64,000 bases of DNA, taken from Chryseobacterium sp. (GTDB taxonomy: Bacteria; Bacteroidota; Bacteroidia; Flavobacteriales; Weeksellaceae). This document shows positions 10,238 through 17,043 of this stretch, piece after piece. Under the pieces are notes generated by a model, which saw only the letters and a program-made list of their open reading frames with translations, made no database searches and was not told the origin of the DNA. Positions within the stretch are counted from its first letter, which is position 1. Each line of letters begins with the position of its first letter. The stretch covers positions 1,674,001 to 1,738,000 of the forward strand of contig NZ_CP044507.1 of the NCBI RefSeq assembly GCF_008831505.1, in the 5' to 3' direction. Both the position numbers and the translations under genes were made by a program.

Positions 10238-10999
10238 ATGAACAAGCTGATCCACTTACTCTTTGCAGCGGCACTTGCCACAGGCTGCAACGCCGGCAAA
10301 GCGTCCGCAGAAAAACCTACATTAACCGGCACCTGGGAAATGCAGGAACTTCAGGGCCAGAAACGCACCACCGGGAAACCGGTCTATATTGACCTGACAG
10401 CGGACAGGAAACTAACGGGATTCACGGGCTGCAATACCGTGCGCGGAAACTATACCGCAGACCTTACAAACAACCGGCTAAGTCTGGAGGGCCTGGCCAG
10501 CACGCGCATGACCTGCCCGGACCAGCAGGTGGAAAATGATGTGACCGGAGCCCTGCGCAAAACTGCATATTTTGTACTGGAAGACGGAATCCTTAACTTA
10601 CAGTCGGAAAACCGTACAACCATGGCCCAATTCAAAAAGATCGACCATCCCGACGTGGTGAATAAATACTGGAAACTGACCGTGCTGGACGGCAAGCCGG
10701 TAACCATGGAGGCTGCCCAGGAGCGCGAGGCGCATTTCATCCTGAAGAGCGACGGCAGCCTAAGCGGATTTGGCGGCTGCAACAGTTTCAGCGGTTCCTA
10801 TGAACTGAAGGAGAGCAACCGCATTGACTTTGATGAAAATATGGCCGTGACCATGCGGGCCTGCCCGGAACTAAAGCTGGACGAGCGCGCTTTCCTGAAT
10901 GTATTTTATAACGCGGACAGTTACGTGCAGGATGGCGACAAGCTGTCGCTGAAAAAAGGCAGCACTACCCTGGCGGTCTTTGAGGCGGTTTATTTCTGA
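10238..10999 (+). CDS. Lipoprotein with two META (HslJ-like) domains
   Basis: 253 residues. The N-terminus is a lipoprotein-type signal with lipobox ALATGC (Cys at residue 17). Two META domains follow: the first (residues about 28-135) has LTGTWEMQEL, FTGCNTVRGNY and MTCPDQQVEN; the second (about 140-250) has YWKLTVLDGKPV, FGGCNSFSGSY and MRACPELKLDERAF. META proteins such as HslJ are linked to heat shock and novobiocin resistance, but the biochemical role is not known. It is last in the group that starts at 9234 and precedes a strong terminator. Confidence 0.88.
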   Translation: MNKLIHLLFAAALATGCNAGKASAEKPTLTGTWEMQELQGQKRTTGKPVYIDLTADRKLTGFTGCNTVRGNYTADLTNNRLSLEGLASTRMTCPDQQVENDVTGALRKTAYFVLEDGILNLQSENRTTMAQFKKIDHPDVVNKYWKLTVLDGKPVTMEAAQEREAHFILKSDGSLSGFGGCNSFSGSYELKESNRIDFDENMAVTMRACPELKLDERAFLNVFYNADSYVQDGDKLSLKKGSTTLAVFEAVYF

Positions 11000-11048
11000 G
11001 TAACCGTGGCGTAAAAGGCGATTTCATAAAATAATCACAGTACAGGCA

Positions 11049-11091
11049 AGCACTGTTCTCCGCATAATTTGCGGAGAACAGTGCTTTTTTT
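11049..11091 (+). terminator. Strong Rho-independent terminator
   Basis: A perfect 16-bp stem (AGCACTGTTCTCCGCA and its complement) with loop TAATT is followed by a run of T. It ends the GlcG-HIUase-META unit. Confidence 0.95.
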
Positions 11092-11134
11092 CGCCGCATC
11101 ATCCAAAATCTGAAATCGCCCGGCCGTAATTCAA

Positions 11135-11143
11135 TAACTTTGC
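11135..11143 (+). promoter_or_regulatory. Candidate -7 promoter box (TAACTTTGC)
   Basis: TAnnTTTGC match 15 bp before the TTG start of the AraC-family gene at 11159. Confidence 0.5.
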
Positions 11144-11158
11144 TCTAAATGTTAGCTT

Positions 11159-11911
11159 TTGGAACAGCCCGTTCAAATTTTTGATGCGAAGAATATTTTT
11201 GATTATATAGAAATCAAACATCCGTATCATCCGAAGAATCCGGCATTTTTAATTCTGAGAAAAGGCCTGGTGGTTTATCATGAAAATGTAGACAAGATAG
11301 AACTTAGCGGAAATCATGTGGCGCTTATTGATTCGCGGCGGGTGTACGAAATCCTGGAGATCAGTCAGGACCTGGAACTTCTGCTGGTGGCTTTTTCGAA
11401 GGAGTACACAGAGAAGCTGCCGCTGAAGATTAACCGGCTGAATGCCTTTGTTTATTTCCGCAATGAACTGGTAAGGCATTCCGGACTGGAACCCGAACCC
11501 TTTGAAAGGATATGGAAAAATGCTGACCTCCTGAAGGCGGTACTGGAAAGCAATGATGCCTCCACGCACCGTGGTGAGATCATCCGGCATTTGTTCTCTT
11601 CCACCGTTTATCAGTTTGGGGATATGATTGCACAGTCGGCACGTTTTACCAGGGACAGAATTTCCAGAAAACAGGAAATTGTGCTTCAGTTCCTGAAAAA
11701 TGTAGGTGACTCTTACCTGGATGAACGTGAGGTGACCTACTACGCCGAAAAACAATTTATTACTTCCCGACATCTGTCGGCGGTCCTGAAAGCAGTGACC
11801 GGACAAACTGCCGGCCAGATCATTGCCGCATTCGTGATGAAGGAGGCCAGAGGACAGATACTTCTCCAGCCTGTCTCCGGCCAGGATCTGTGCTACAAGA
11901 ACATCGTGTGA
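11159..11911 (+). CDS. AraC-family regulator, C-terminally truncated
   Basis: 250 residues from a TTG start; no usable in-frame ATG lies nearer. Residues 1-150 resemble the N-terminal domain of flavobacterial AraC-type regulators (IFDYIEIKHPYHPKNPAFLILRKG split by the domain core). Residues about 180-225 give the first HTH (EVTYYAEKQFITSRHLSAVLKAVTGQTAGQII). Members normally continue for about 40 residues with a second HTH ending in a (F)FKKxTGxSPxxYR segment. Here the sequence departs after FVMKEARG and ends 16 residues later. The product probably binds DNA poorly, so this may be a pseudogene. The AraC frame stays open past its TGA to 12208, but without a recognisable HTH. Confidence 0.75.
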   Translation: MEQPVQIFDAKNIFDYIEIKHPYHPKNPAFLILRKGLVVYHENVDKIELSGNHVALIDSRRVYEILEISQDLELLLVAFSKEYTEKLPLKINRLNAFVYFRNELVRHSGLEPEPFERIWKNADLLKAVLESNDASTHRGEIIRHLFSSTVYQFGDMIAQSARFTRDRISRKQEIVLQFLKNVGDSYLDEREVTYYAEKQFITSRHLSAVLKAVTGQTAGQIIAAFVMKEARGQILLQPVSGQDLCYKNIV

Positions 11912-12237
11912 GGTTGTGAATTTCCCGTCGGAGTTATACCGGTTGGCATTCAGCAGTACCTTTATATCAAACTGCTGCCGGACGAAATATTTCTGATACA
12001 GAGAGATGGCCTTACGCCGGTTAATATTCGTAAAAATCCGGAAAACTATCCGGAAGGCGTTACAGATACTGAAGTTCGTATTTGTATATTCCTTCAGAAC
12101 GTACTAGCCGGCACGGGGTTTATCGGCTTCAAGGGAGAGGATGCGGGAGTGGTAAAATATCTGTTTGGTTCTGCCGGAGTGCGATACCCGTTTGGATTAT
12201 ATTCTTAAATTTGTAATTCATTTGGACCAAATCTATT
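11912..12237. other. 326-bp region after truncated araC, open in both strands
   Basis: No gene can be named. The frame of the AraC gene stays open after its stop to 12208, and the opposite strand is also open from about 12100 down to 11830. A protein-like stretch on the minus strand (YNSDGKFTTSHDVLVAQ) could be the end of a lost gene. A TAAATTTG box at 12206-12213 may serve the next gene. Confidence 0.35.
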
Positions 12238-13587
12238 TTGAAAAAAATACTGATTATAGACGACGAGGAAAAGCTGAGATCCTTACTCACGAGAATTATC
12301 ACTTTAGAGGGGTTCGAAGTATTACAGGCCTGGGACTGCAAATCCGGTTTAAAGAAGCTTGCTCAGGACGATATTGATGTTGTACTTTGTGATGTAAGAC
12401 TGCCAGATGGCAGCGGCGTGGAGCTGGCGAAGACCATTAAAGGAACATATTCTTCCATAGAAATTATTTTGCTCACCGCTTTCGGAAATATACCTGACGG
12501 CGTACAGGCTATTAAAAACGGAGCATTTGACTATATTATCAAGGGTGATGATAACAGCAGGATTATTCCTCTTTTGTATAACGCATGCGAAAAGGCAACA
12601 TTAGCCAAAAGGGTTCGGCAGCTGGAAAAACAACTTGATGAAAAGCATTCGTTTGACAAAATCATAGGAAAATCAAGACTCATCCTGCAAGCTGTGGAGC
12701 TGGCTAAAAAGGTAGCAAAGACCGATACTTCCATTCTTCTAACCGGTGAAACGGGAACCGGAAAAGAAATATTTGCGCAGGCCATTCATCATGAAAGTAA
12801 CCGCCATAAGCAGAATTTCGTAGCCCTCAACTGTTCCGCATTCAGTAAAGATTTACTCGAGAGCGAAATGTTTGGGCATAAAGCGGGGTCATTTACCGGC
12901 GCTTCAAGAGACCAGAAAGGCTTATTTGAAGAGGCCCATAACGGGACTATTTTTCTGGACGAACTGGGTGAAATGGCGCTGGACCTACAGGCCAAGTTAT
13001 TAAGGGTGATAGAAAGCGGAGAATTCATAAAAGTTGGGGAAACAAAGCCCACCAAAGTAAATGTCCGGATTATTGCCGCTACGAACCGCGATCTGAAAGA
13101 GGAAATTGAACAGGGGCACTTTCGCGAAGATTTATATTACCGGATTTCGGTATTTCAAATTCCCTTACCCCCACTGCGCGAGCGGGTGGCAGATTTAGAA
13201 ATATTGGTGCCCTATTTTATAGAAGTTCTATCTCATAAAATGAATAAGAAAATTAATGCCGTGCACCCCGATGTCATTAACGCTATAAAACAGCACCCGT
13301 GGAAAGGCAATATCCGCGAGCTGAAAAATGTCCTTGAAAGAGCAATTATCCTTAACACGGGACATGAAATTTCACTGGATGATCTGCCCATTGATATTCA
13401 GATACAATCCACCGTCAAATCCGGAAAGCAACTTTCGGCGTTTTCACTGCAAAGTGTGGAAAAACTTCACATACAGAAAGTACTCAACCATACCCACGGA
13501 AATAAAGCGGAAGCTGCCCGTCTTCTGGAGATTGGCATTGCTACCCTATACAGAAAAATTGAGGAATACAGGTTGAGCGAAATTTAA
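12238..13587 (+). CDS. Sigma-54-dependent response regulator (NtrC family), Kdp-linked
   Basis: 449 residues from a TTG start (no ATG nearby; the REC domain begins at once with KKILIIDDEE). The receiver domain is residues 3-115, with acidic pocket D8/D9, phosphoacceptor D52 (CDVRLPDG), T80 and K102. The AAA+ sigma-54 activator domain is about 138-375, with Walker A GETGTGKE (170-177), the sigma-54 contact loop GSFTGA (217-222, Ser in place of the usual Ala) and Walker B GTIFLDELGEM. A Fis-type HTH occupies about 410-447 (NKAEAARLLEIGIATLYRKI). It sits upstream of the kdp genes where no KdpE (OmpR-type) regulator exists, and a histidine kinase lies at the far end (22019). It is most likely the kdp activator, acting with RpoN. 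Confidence 0.9.
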   Translation: MKKILIIDDEEKLRSLLTRIITLEGFEVLQAWDCKSGLKKLAQDDIDVVLCDVRLPDGSGVELAKTIKGTYSSIEIILLTAFGNIPDGVQAIKNGAFDYIIKGDDNSRIIPLLYNACEKATLAKRVRQLEKQLDEKHSFDKIIGKSRLILQAVELAKKVAKTDTSILLTGETGTGKEIFAQAIHHESNRHKQNFVALNCSAFSKDLLESEMFGHKAGSFTGASRDQKGLFEEAHNGTIFLDELGEMALDLQAKLLRVIESGEFIKVGETKPTKVNVRIIAATNRDLKEEIEQGHFREDLYYRISVFQIPLPPLRERVADLEILVPYFIEVLSHKMNKKINAVHPDVINAIKQHPWKGNIRELKNVLERAIILNTGHEISLDDLPIDIQIQSTVKSGKQLSAFSLQSVEKLHIQKVLNHTHGNKAEAARLLEIGIATLYRKIEEYRLSEI

Positions 13588-13619
13588 AAGTTCGATTCTA
13601 TTTACATCCTTTCGTATTG

Positions 13620-13651
13620 ATAAAAAGTCTATCATTTTGATAGGCTTTTTT
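13620..13651 (+). terminator. Rho-independent terminator after the sigma-54 regulator
   Basis: A 9-bp stem AGTCTATCA / TGATAGGCT (one G-T pair) with loop TTT is followed by TTTTT. It separates the regulator transcript from the kdp unit. Confidence 0.8.
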
Positions 13652-13698
13652 CGTGGCTCATCTTTACACCCATAATAGTAAATTGCTGATAATAAATT

Positions 13699-13740
13699 AC
13701 ATACATGTCGCGTGGCACAGGCGGTATGTCATTCGTATGT
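13699..13740 (+). promoter_or_regulatory. Candidate sigma-54 promoter with inverted repeats
   Basis: TGGCAC at 13713-13718 matches the -24 element. The -12 region at the right spacing reads GTATG rather than TTGCW, so the match is partial. ACATAC at 13699-13704 is the reverse complement of GTATGT, which occurs at 13724-13729 and 13735-13740. The site lies 27-68 bp before the ATG at 13767, between the NtrC-type gene and the kdp group. Confidence 0.4.
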
Positions 13741-13766
13741 ATGGAAACAAACCATAAACATTTTAA

Positions 13767-14126
13767 ATGAATGCACATCAGGCCGCGGCAGATATCACCG
13801 CTACATTACCGGAGCTTACCCATGAAGTGACAAGAAGCATCAACCTGCAGAATCCGTTTGCACTGGTCAGAATACTAACGCGCTACACGCAAAAGATGGT
13901 GCAACAGCACAATATTTCAATGGTAGAAAAATGCCTGAATCTGATCGGAAGGATTCATGCCAGAGGAGATCTGATGATCAGGCATGCAGTAGAACACGTA
14001 TTTGTTTTTTCCATGGATCGCATCATTTTGTCCTGCTCCCCAACCGAAAGAAATCAGGTGATGGAAAAAGTTCCTGCAGGTTTATATCAAATTTATATAA
14101 ATGAGGTCTATAAATCAGGAATGTGA
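13767..14126 (+). CDS. Small protein of the kdp locus, DUF7674-like (copy 1)
   Basis: 119 residues, predicted alpha-helical, no signal peptide or membrane segment. It shares a layout with the proteins at 14345 and 14707: PE[LI] near residue 15 (LPELTHEV), a middle block (CLNLIGRIHARGDLMIRHAVEHVFVF, residues about 57-82) and a C-terminal KVPAGLYQIYINEV. I recall such proteins beside kdp genes in other Bacteroidota as DUF7674; the family name is from memory. The function is unknown; position suggests a regulatory or accessory role in potassium uptake. It is first in the kdp transcription unit. Confidence 0.75.
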   Translation: MNAHQAAADITATLPELTHEVTRSINLQNPFALVRILTRYTQKMVQQHNISMVEKCLNLIGRIHARGDLMIRHAVEHVFVFSMDRIILSCSPTERNQVMEKVPAGLYQIYINEVYKSGM

Positions 14127-14258
14127 GGGGGCCAGATCTACGGAATAGCGGAGATCAAGAAAGAACTTTCCCGGGTATGCTACCTACTCCGAAATCCGAA
14201 TCAGTTATCCGAATTTTAAATGACCAATTAATAACACTAACAGTAAAATAGAAAACCA

Positions 14259-14342
14259 ATGATTACCCTTATTTTAACAATAGCCGGAACAGCCTGCTTC
14301 GCCCTTTTAATTAAGTCCATCGATTTTTTTGATAAAATATAG
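14259..14342 (+). CDS. 27-residue membrane microprotein, KdpF-like position
   Basis: ATG at 14259, TAG at 14340. It begins MITLILTIAGTACFALLIK, a single hydrophobic helix, and ends SIDFFDKI. It is translated just ahead of the DUF7674-like gene at 14345 (2-bp gap). Its size and one-helix structure resemble KdpF but its sequence does not; a true KdpF is at 15086. Probably a second small Kdp-associated membrane peptide. Confidence 0.6.
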   Translation: MITLILTIAGTACFALLIKSIDFFDKI

Positions 14343-14344
14343 AA

Positions 14345-14710
14345 ATGAAAACGGAATTAGAACAATGTTTACGACTCAGGTTCCCGGAAATCTACCCTTA
14401 TGGACTGATTTACCATGAATCAGGTGACGACTGTATCGTTTACCGATTGTTAAGGCATTTTGGGCAATATTGTATCGGCAATCTGGAGGAAAGACAAACA
14501 GGAGAAATATTGAGTGTAATGAATGAGCTGTATCATTCGAAAGATCTGTTCTGTAAAAACGCAATTGAAAACGAGTTTCTATCCGTCATAGCAGAAAATT
14601 TAGGAACAGTTGATCTGATGACTCACCTTAACAGGATTCCTGCAACACTTCAGCTCACCTATATTAAGGTACTGCTGGAAACACTAAAGTATAAAAAAGC
14701 AATAGGATGA
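14345..14710 (+). CDS. Small protein of the kdp locus, DUF7674-like (copy 2)
   Basis: 121 residues, soluble, mainly helical. It aligns by layout with the proteins at 13767 and 14707: FPEIYPYGLIY at residues 13-23, a middle helix pair (ILSVMNELYHSKDLFCKNAIENEFL) and a C-terminal RIPATLQLTYIKVLLE. It is the most divergent of the three and contains several cysteines. Its TGA overlaps the ATG of the next gene by 4 bp (ATGA), which implies translational coupling. No function can be assigned. Confidence 0.75.
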   Translation: MKTELEQCLRLRFPEIYPYGLIYHESGDDCIVYRLLRHFGQYCIGNLEERQTGEILSVMNELYHSKDLFCKNAIENEFLSVIAENLGTVDLMTHLNRIPATLQLTYIKVLLETLKYKKAIG

Positions 14711-15084
14711 GTAAAATTAATCAAATCCGGGCCTCCCGCTATTTCGCAGCAAAAGTACCGGAAATCAAAGAAGAAATAAATGTCCTGACTATCACGGGAA
14801 ACTTTGCGGGAGTACTGCAGGCCGTCGTCAACCACTTAAAATCATTGCTGCAAGAGCGCAAGATAAAAACAATGACAAGCATCATCCGTAATGTAGGATG
14901 GGTGTATGCAAGAGGAAGCCAGTATATTAAGGAAGTCATCGGAAATCTTTTTGTACGCTCTTTTGAAGGGTTGCGCAAGCGGTGCGGAGTCCCACAGTGG
15001 CAGCTTTTGTACTGCAAATTTCCACCCGCCTTCCGGAAAATTTATGTACGACAAACTCACAATAACTTAATCAAAATTCAATGA
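14707..15084 (+). CDS. Small protein of the kdp locus, DUF7674-like (copy 3)
   Basis: 125 residues, helical and basic at its C-terminus. Landmarks shared with the copy at 13767 are VPEIKEEI (residues 17-24), IIRNVGWVYARGSQYIKEVIGNLFV versus LIGRIHARGDLMIRHAVEHVFV, and KFPPAFRKIYV versus KVPAGLYQIYI. It overlaps the preceding gene by 4 bp, and KdpF begins 1 bp after its stop. Role unknown; tight coupling to kdpF suggests a function tied to Kdp synthesis or sensing. Confidence 0.75.
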   Translation: MSKINQIRASRYFAAKVPEIKEEINVLTITGNFAGVLQAVVNHLKSLLQERKIKTMTSIIRNVGWVYARGSQYIKEVIGNLFVRSFEGLRKRCGVPQWQLLYCKFPPAFRKIYVRQTHNNLIKIQ

Positions 15085-15085
15085 C

Positions 15086-15163
15086 ATGATCGCATTATTC
15101 ATCTTAGCTATCGCAGTATTTTTCTACATCATTTATGTATTGCTGAATCCCGAAAAATTTTAG
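15086..15163 (+). CDS. kdpF: KdpF, small subunit of the Kdp potassium ATPase
   Basis: 25 residues. It begins MIALFILAIAVFFYIIYVLL and ends NPEKF, the typical KdpF layout of one transmembrane helix with a C-terminal (N/K)PEKF. KdpF stabilises the KdpABC complex in the inner membrane. It begins 1 bp after the stop of the gene at 14707 and precedes kdpA by one further microgene. Confidence 0.9.
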   Translation: MIALFILAIAVFFYIIYVLLNPEKF

Positions 15164-15197
15164 CGGTACAGACACCGCTCATAAAACCATAAAATAA

Positions 15198-15323
15198 ATG
15201 TCAAAAAAATTGAGAGATTATTGGAGCGATACCAAAGACGTCAGCCGAACCGTACTCATTTTTCTACTCGTGTACGGTTTGTACCAATTTATTGTATGGC
15301 TCTTTAAACTAATTATTAATTAA
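15198..15323 (+). CDS. 41-residue single-helix membrane protein between kdpF and kdpA
   Basis: ATG at 15198, TAA at 15321, 6 bp before kdpA. The first 18 residues are polar and charged (MSKKLRDYWSDTKDVSRT), followed by a hydrophobic helix (VLIFLLVYGLYQFIVWLFKL). It has no resemblance to KdpF. Its place inside the kdp operon, with short gaps on each side, supports a real gene and a possible role as an extra small Kdp subunit or modulator. Confidence 0.65.
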   Translation: MSKKLRDYWSDTKDVSRTVLIFLLVYGLYQFIVWLFKLIIN

Positions 15324-15329
15324 CAAAAA

Positions 15330-17018
15330 ATGAACACAGAAATTTTAGGAATCATCGTAATGTTTGCCGCAGCTGTTGCTTTGGCAATACCCTTTGGTAA
15401 ATACATTGCCAAAGTGTATGGGGGCGAAAAAACACTGCTCGACCCGCTGTTTAATCCAATAGAAAAAATATTCTATAAAATCAGCGGCATTGTCCCTACC
15501 AGAGAAATGAACTGGAAAGAGCACATGACCGCATTATTAACCATTAACTTTGTCTGGTTTCTCCTTGGAATGGGAATTTTAATGACTCAGCAGTGGCTGC
15601 CGCTCAATCCCGATAACAATCCTAACATGAGCGCCGACCTTGCATTTAACACGACCATATCATTCGTGGTGAACTGCAATCTGCAGCATTATTCAGGAGA
15701 AACGGGACTCAGTTATCTGGGCCAGTTGTGGCTGATGTTTCTGCAGTTTGTAAGTGCGGGAACCGGTTTGGCTGCCGCTGCCATTCTGTTCAGGGCATTC
15801 CGCGAGAAAACAACTGTGGAGTTAGGAAATTTCTATGATTTTTTCCTTAAATCCTGCACCAGAATTCTTTTGCCGGTTTCGTTTGTAGTTGCTTTGCTGT
15901 TGGTTTTTAACGGCACACCCATGACTTTTAACGGCAAAGACCAGATCACTACTTTGCAGGGCGACACTGTGGAAGTTTCTACCGGTCCCGCTGCTGCATT
16001 TATTGCCATTAAACACGTAGGAACAAATGGCGGAGGATTCTTTGGAGTGAATTCTGCGCATCCGTTTGAAAATCCCAGTTATTTTACCAACATGGTTGAA
16101 ATGGTTGCTCAGCTCATCATACCAATGGCAATGATATTTGCGTTCGGCTATTTTATCAGAAGAAAGAAATTTGCATGGATGATCTTTGGGGTGATGACGG
16201 TCGGATTTTTACTGCTTGCGGTTCCCAACATCAATATGGAAATGAACGGAAATCCCGCTATCGCCTCCATGGGCATCGATAACACATTAGGCGCTACAGA
16301 AGGAAAGGAAATACGGCTTGGTTCAGCTGCATCAGGTTTCTGGAGTATTGTAACCACTGTAATTTCAACTGGTTCGGTGAACTCAATGCACGACAGTACC
16401 ATGCCGCTGTCGGGAATGAATGAACTGCTGGCCATGATGGTGAATGCTTTTTATGGCGGTAACGGTGTCGGACTTTTAAACTTTTTCATCTTCATTATTC
16501 TTGCGGTCTTCATCAGCGGATTAATGGTGGGCCGAACTCCGGAATTTATGGGTAAAAAAATTGAAGCCAGAGAAATGAAAATCGCGATGATCATTGCCCT
16601 CCTGCATCCTTTTCTGATTTTGGTGGGCACCGCGTTAGCGACTGCTTTTCCGGAACAGGGCGCATCTACGCTCAATAATCCGGGCTATCATGGATTCAGC
16701 GAAATCCTGTATGAGTATACGTCCTCGGCGGCGAACAACGGAAGCGGTTTTGAGGGATTGGGTGATAATAATTTATGGTGGAATATCACTACAGGTTTTG
16801 TTTTGATTTTAGGCAGATTTTTACCCATTATCGGACCCATCGCAATCGCAGGCTTGCTGGCCGGTAAAAAATACATCCCTGAAGGCAACGGTACCTTAAA
16901 AACAGACACCTCCACCTTCGGTCTGATGGTATTTGCGGTGATCGCGATCATTGCTGCTCTGGCATTTTTTCCAGCGCTGACCTTAGGTCCGATCGCAGAA
17001 TATTTTTCAATGAAATAA
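15330..17018 (+). CDS. kdpA: Potassium-transporting ATPase subunit A (KdpA)
   Basis: 562 residues, about ten transmembrane segments, the potassium channel-like subunit of KdpFABC. The four selectivity-filter repeats are visible: TTISFVVNCNLQHYSGE, KHVGTNGGGFFGVNSAHPFENP split by its GTNGGG core, STGSVNSMHDSTMPLSG, and the C-terminal SSAANNGSGFEGLG. Length matches the family (about 555-565). It is followed after 25 bp by kdpB. Expression is expected under potassium limitation, here probably through the sigma-54 regulator at 12238. Confidence 0.97.
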   Translation: MNTEILGIIVMFAAAVALAIPFGKYIAKVYGGEKTLLDPLFNPIEKIFYKISGIVPTREMNWKEHMTALLTINFVWFLLGMGILMTQQWLPLNPDNNPNMSADLAFNTTISFVVNCNLQHYSGETGLSYLGQLWLMFLQFVSAGTGLAAAAILFRAFREKTTVELGNFYDFFLKSCTRILLPVSFVVALLLVFNGTPMTFNGKDQITTLQGDTVEVSTGPAAAFIAIKHVGTNGGGFFGVNSAHPFENPSYFTNMVEMVAQLIIPMAMIFAFGYFIRRKKFAWMIFGVMTVGFLLLAVPNINMEMNGNPAIASMGIDNTLGATEGKEIRLGSAASGFWSIVTTVISTGSVNSMHDSTMPLSGMNELLAMMVNAFYGGNGVGLLNFFIFIILAVFISGLMVGRTPEFMGKKIEAREMKIAMIIALLHPFLILVGTALATAFPEQGASTLNNPGYHGFSEILYEYTSSAANNGSGFEGLGDNNLWWNITTGFVLILGRFLPIIGPIAIAGLLAGKKYIPEGNGTLKTDTSTFGLMVFAVIAIIAALAFFPALTLGPIAEYFSMK

Positions 17019-17043
17019 TTAGCATTACTTATAAATAAATAAA

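Noticed and set aside
11249-11806. Long open frame antisense to the AraC regulator
   Set aside because: It is in codon register with the AraC gene, a common shadow effect, and its translation shows no domain.
12164-12213. TTTG and TAAATTTG boxes as a full promoter for the sigma-54 regulator
   Set aside because: The -7-like box is good, but no TTG lies 17-23 bp upstream, so only the single box is mentioned.
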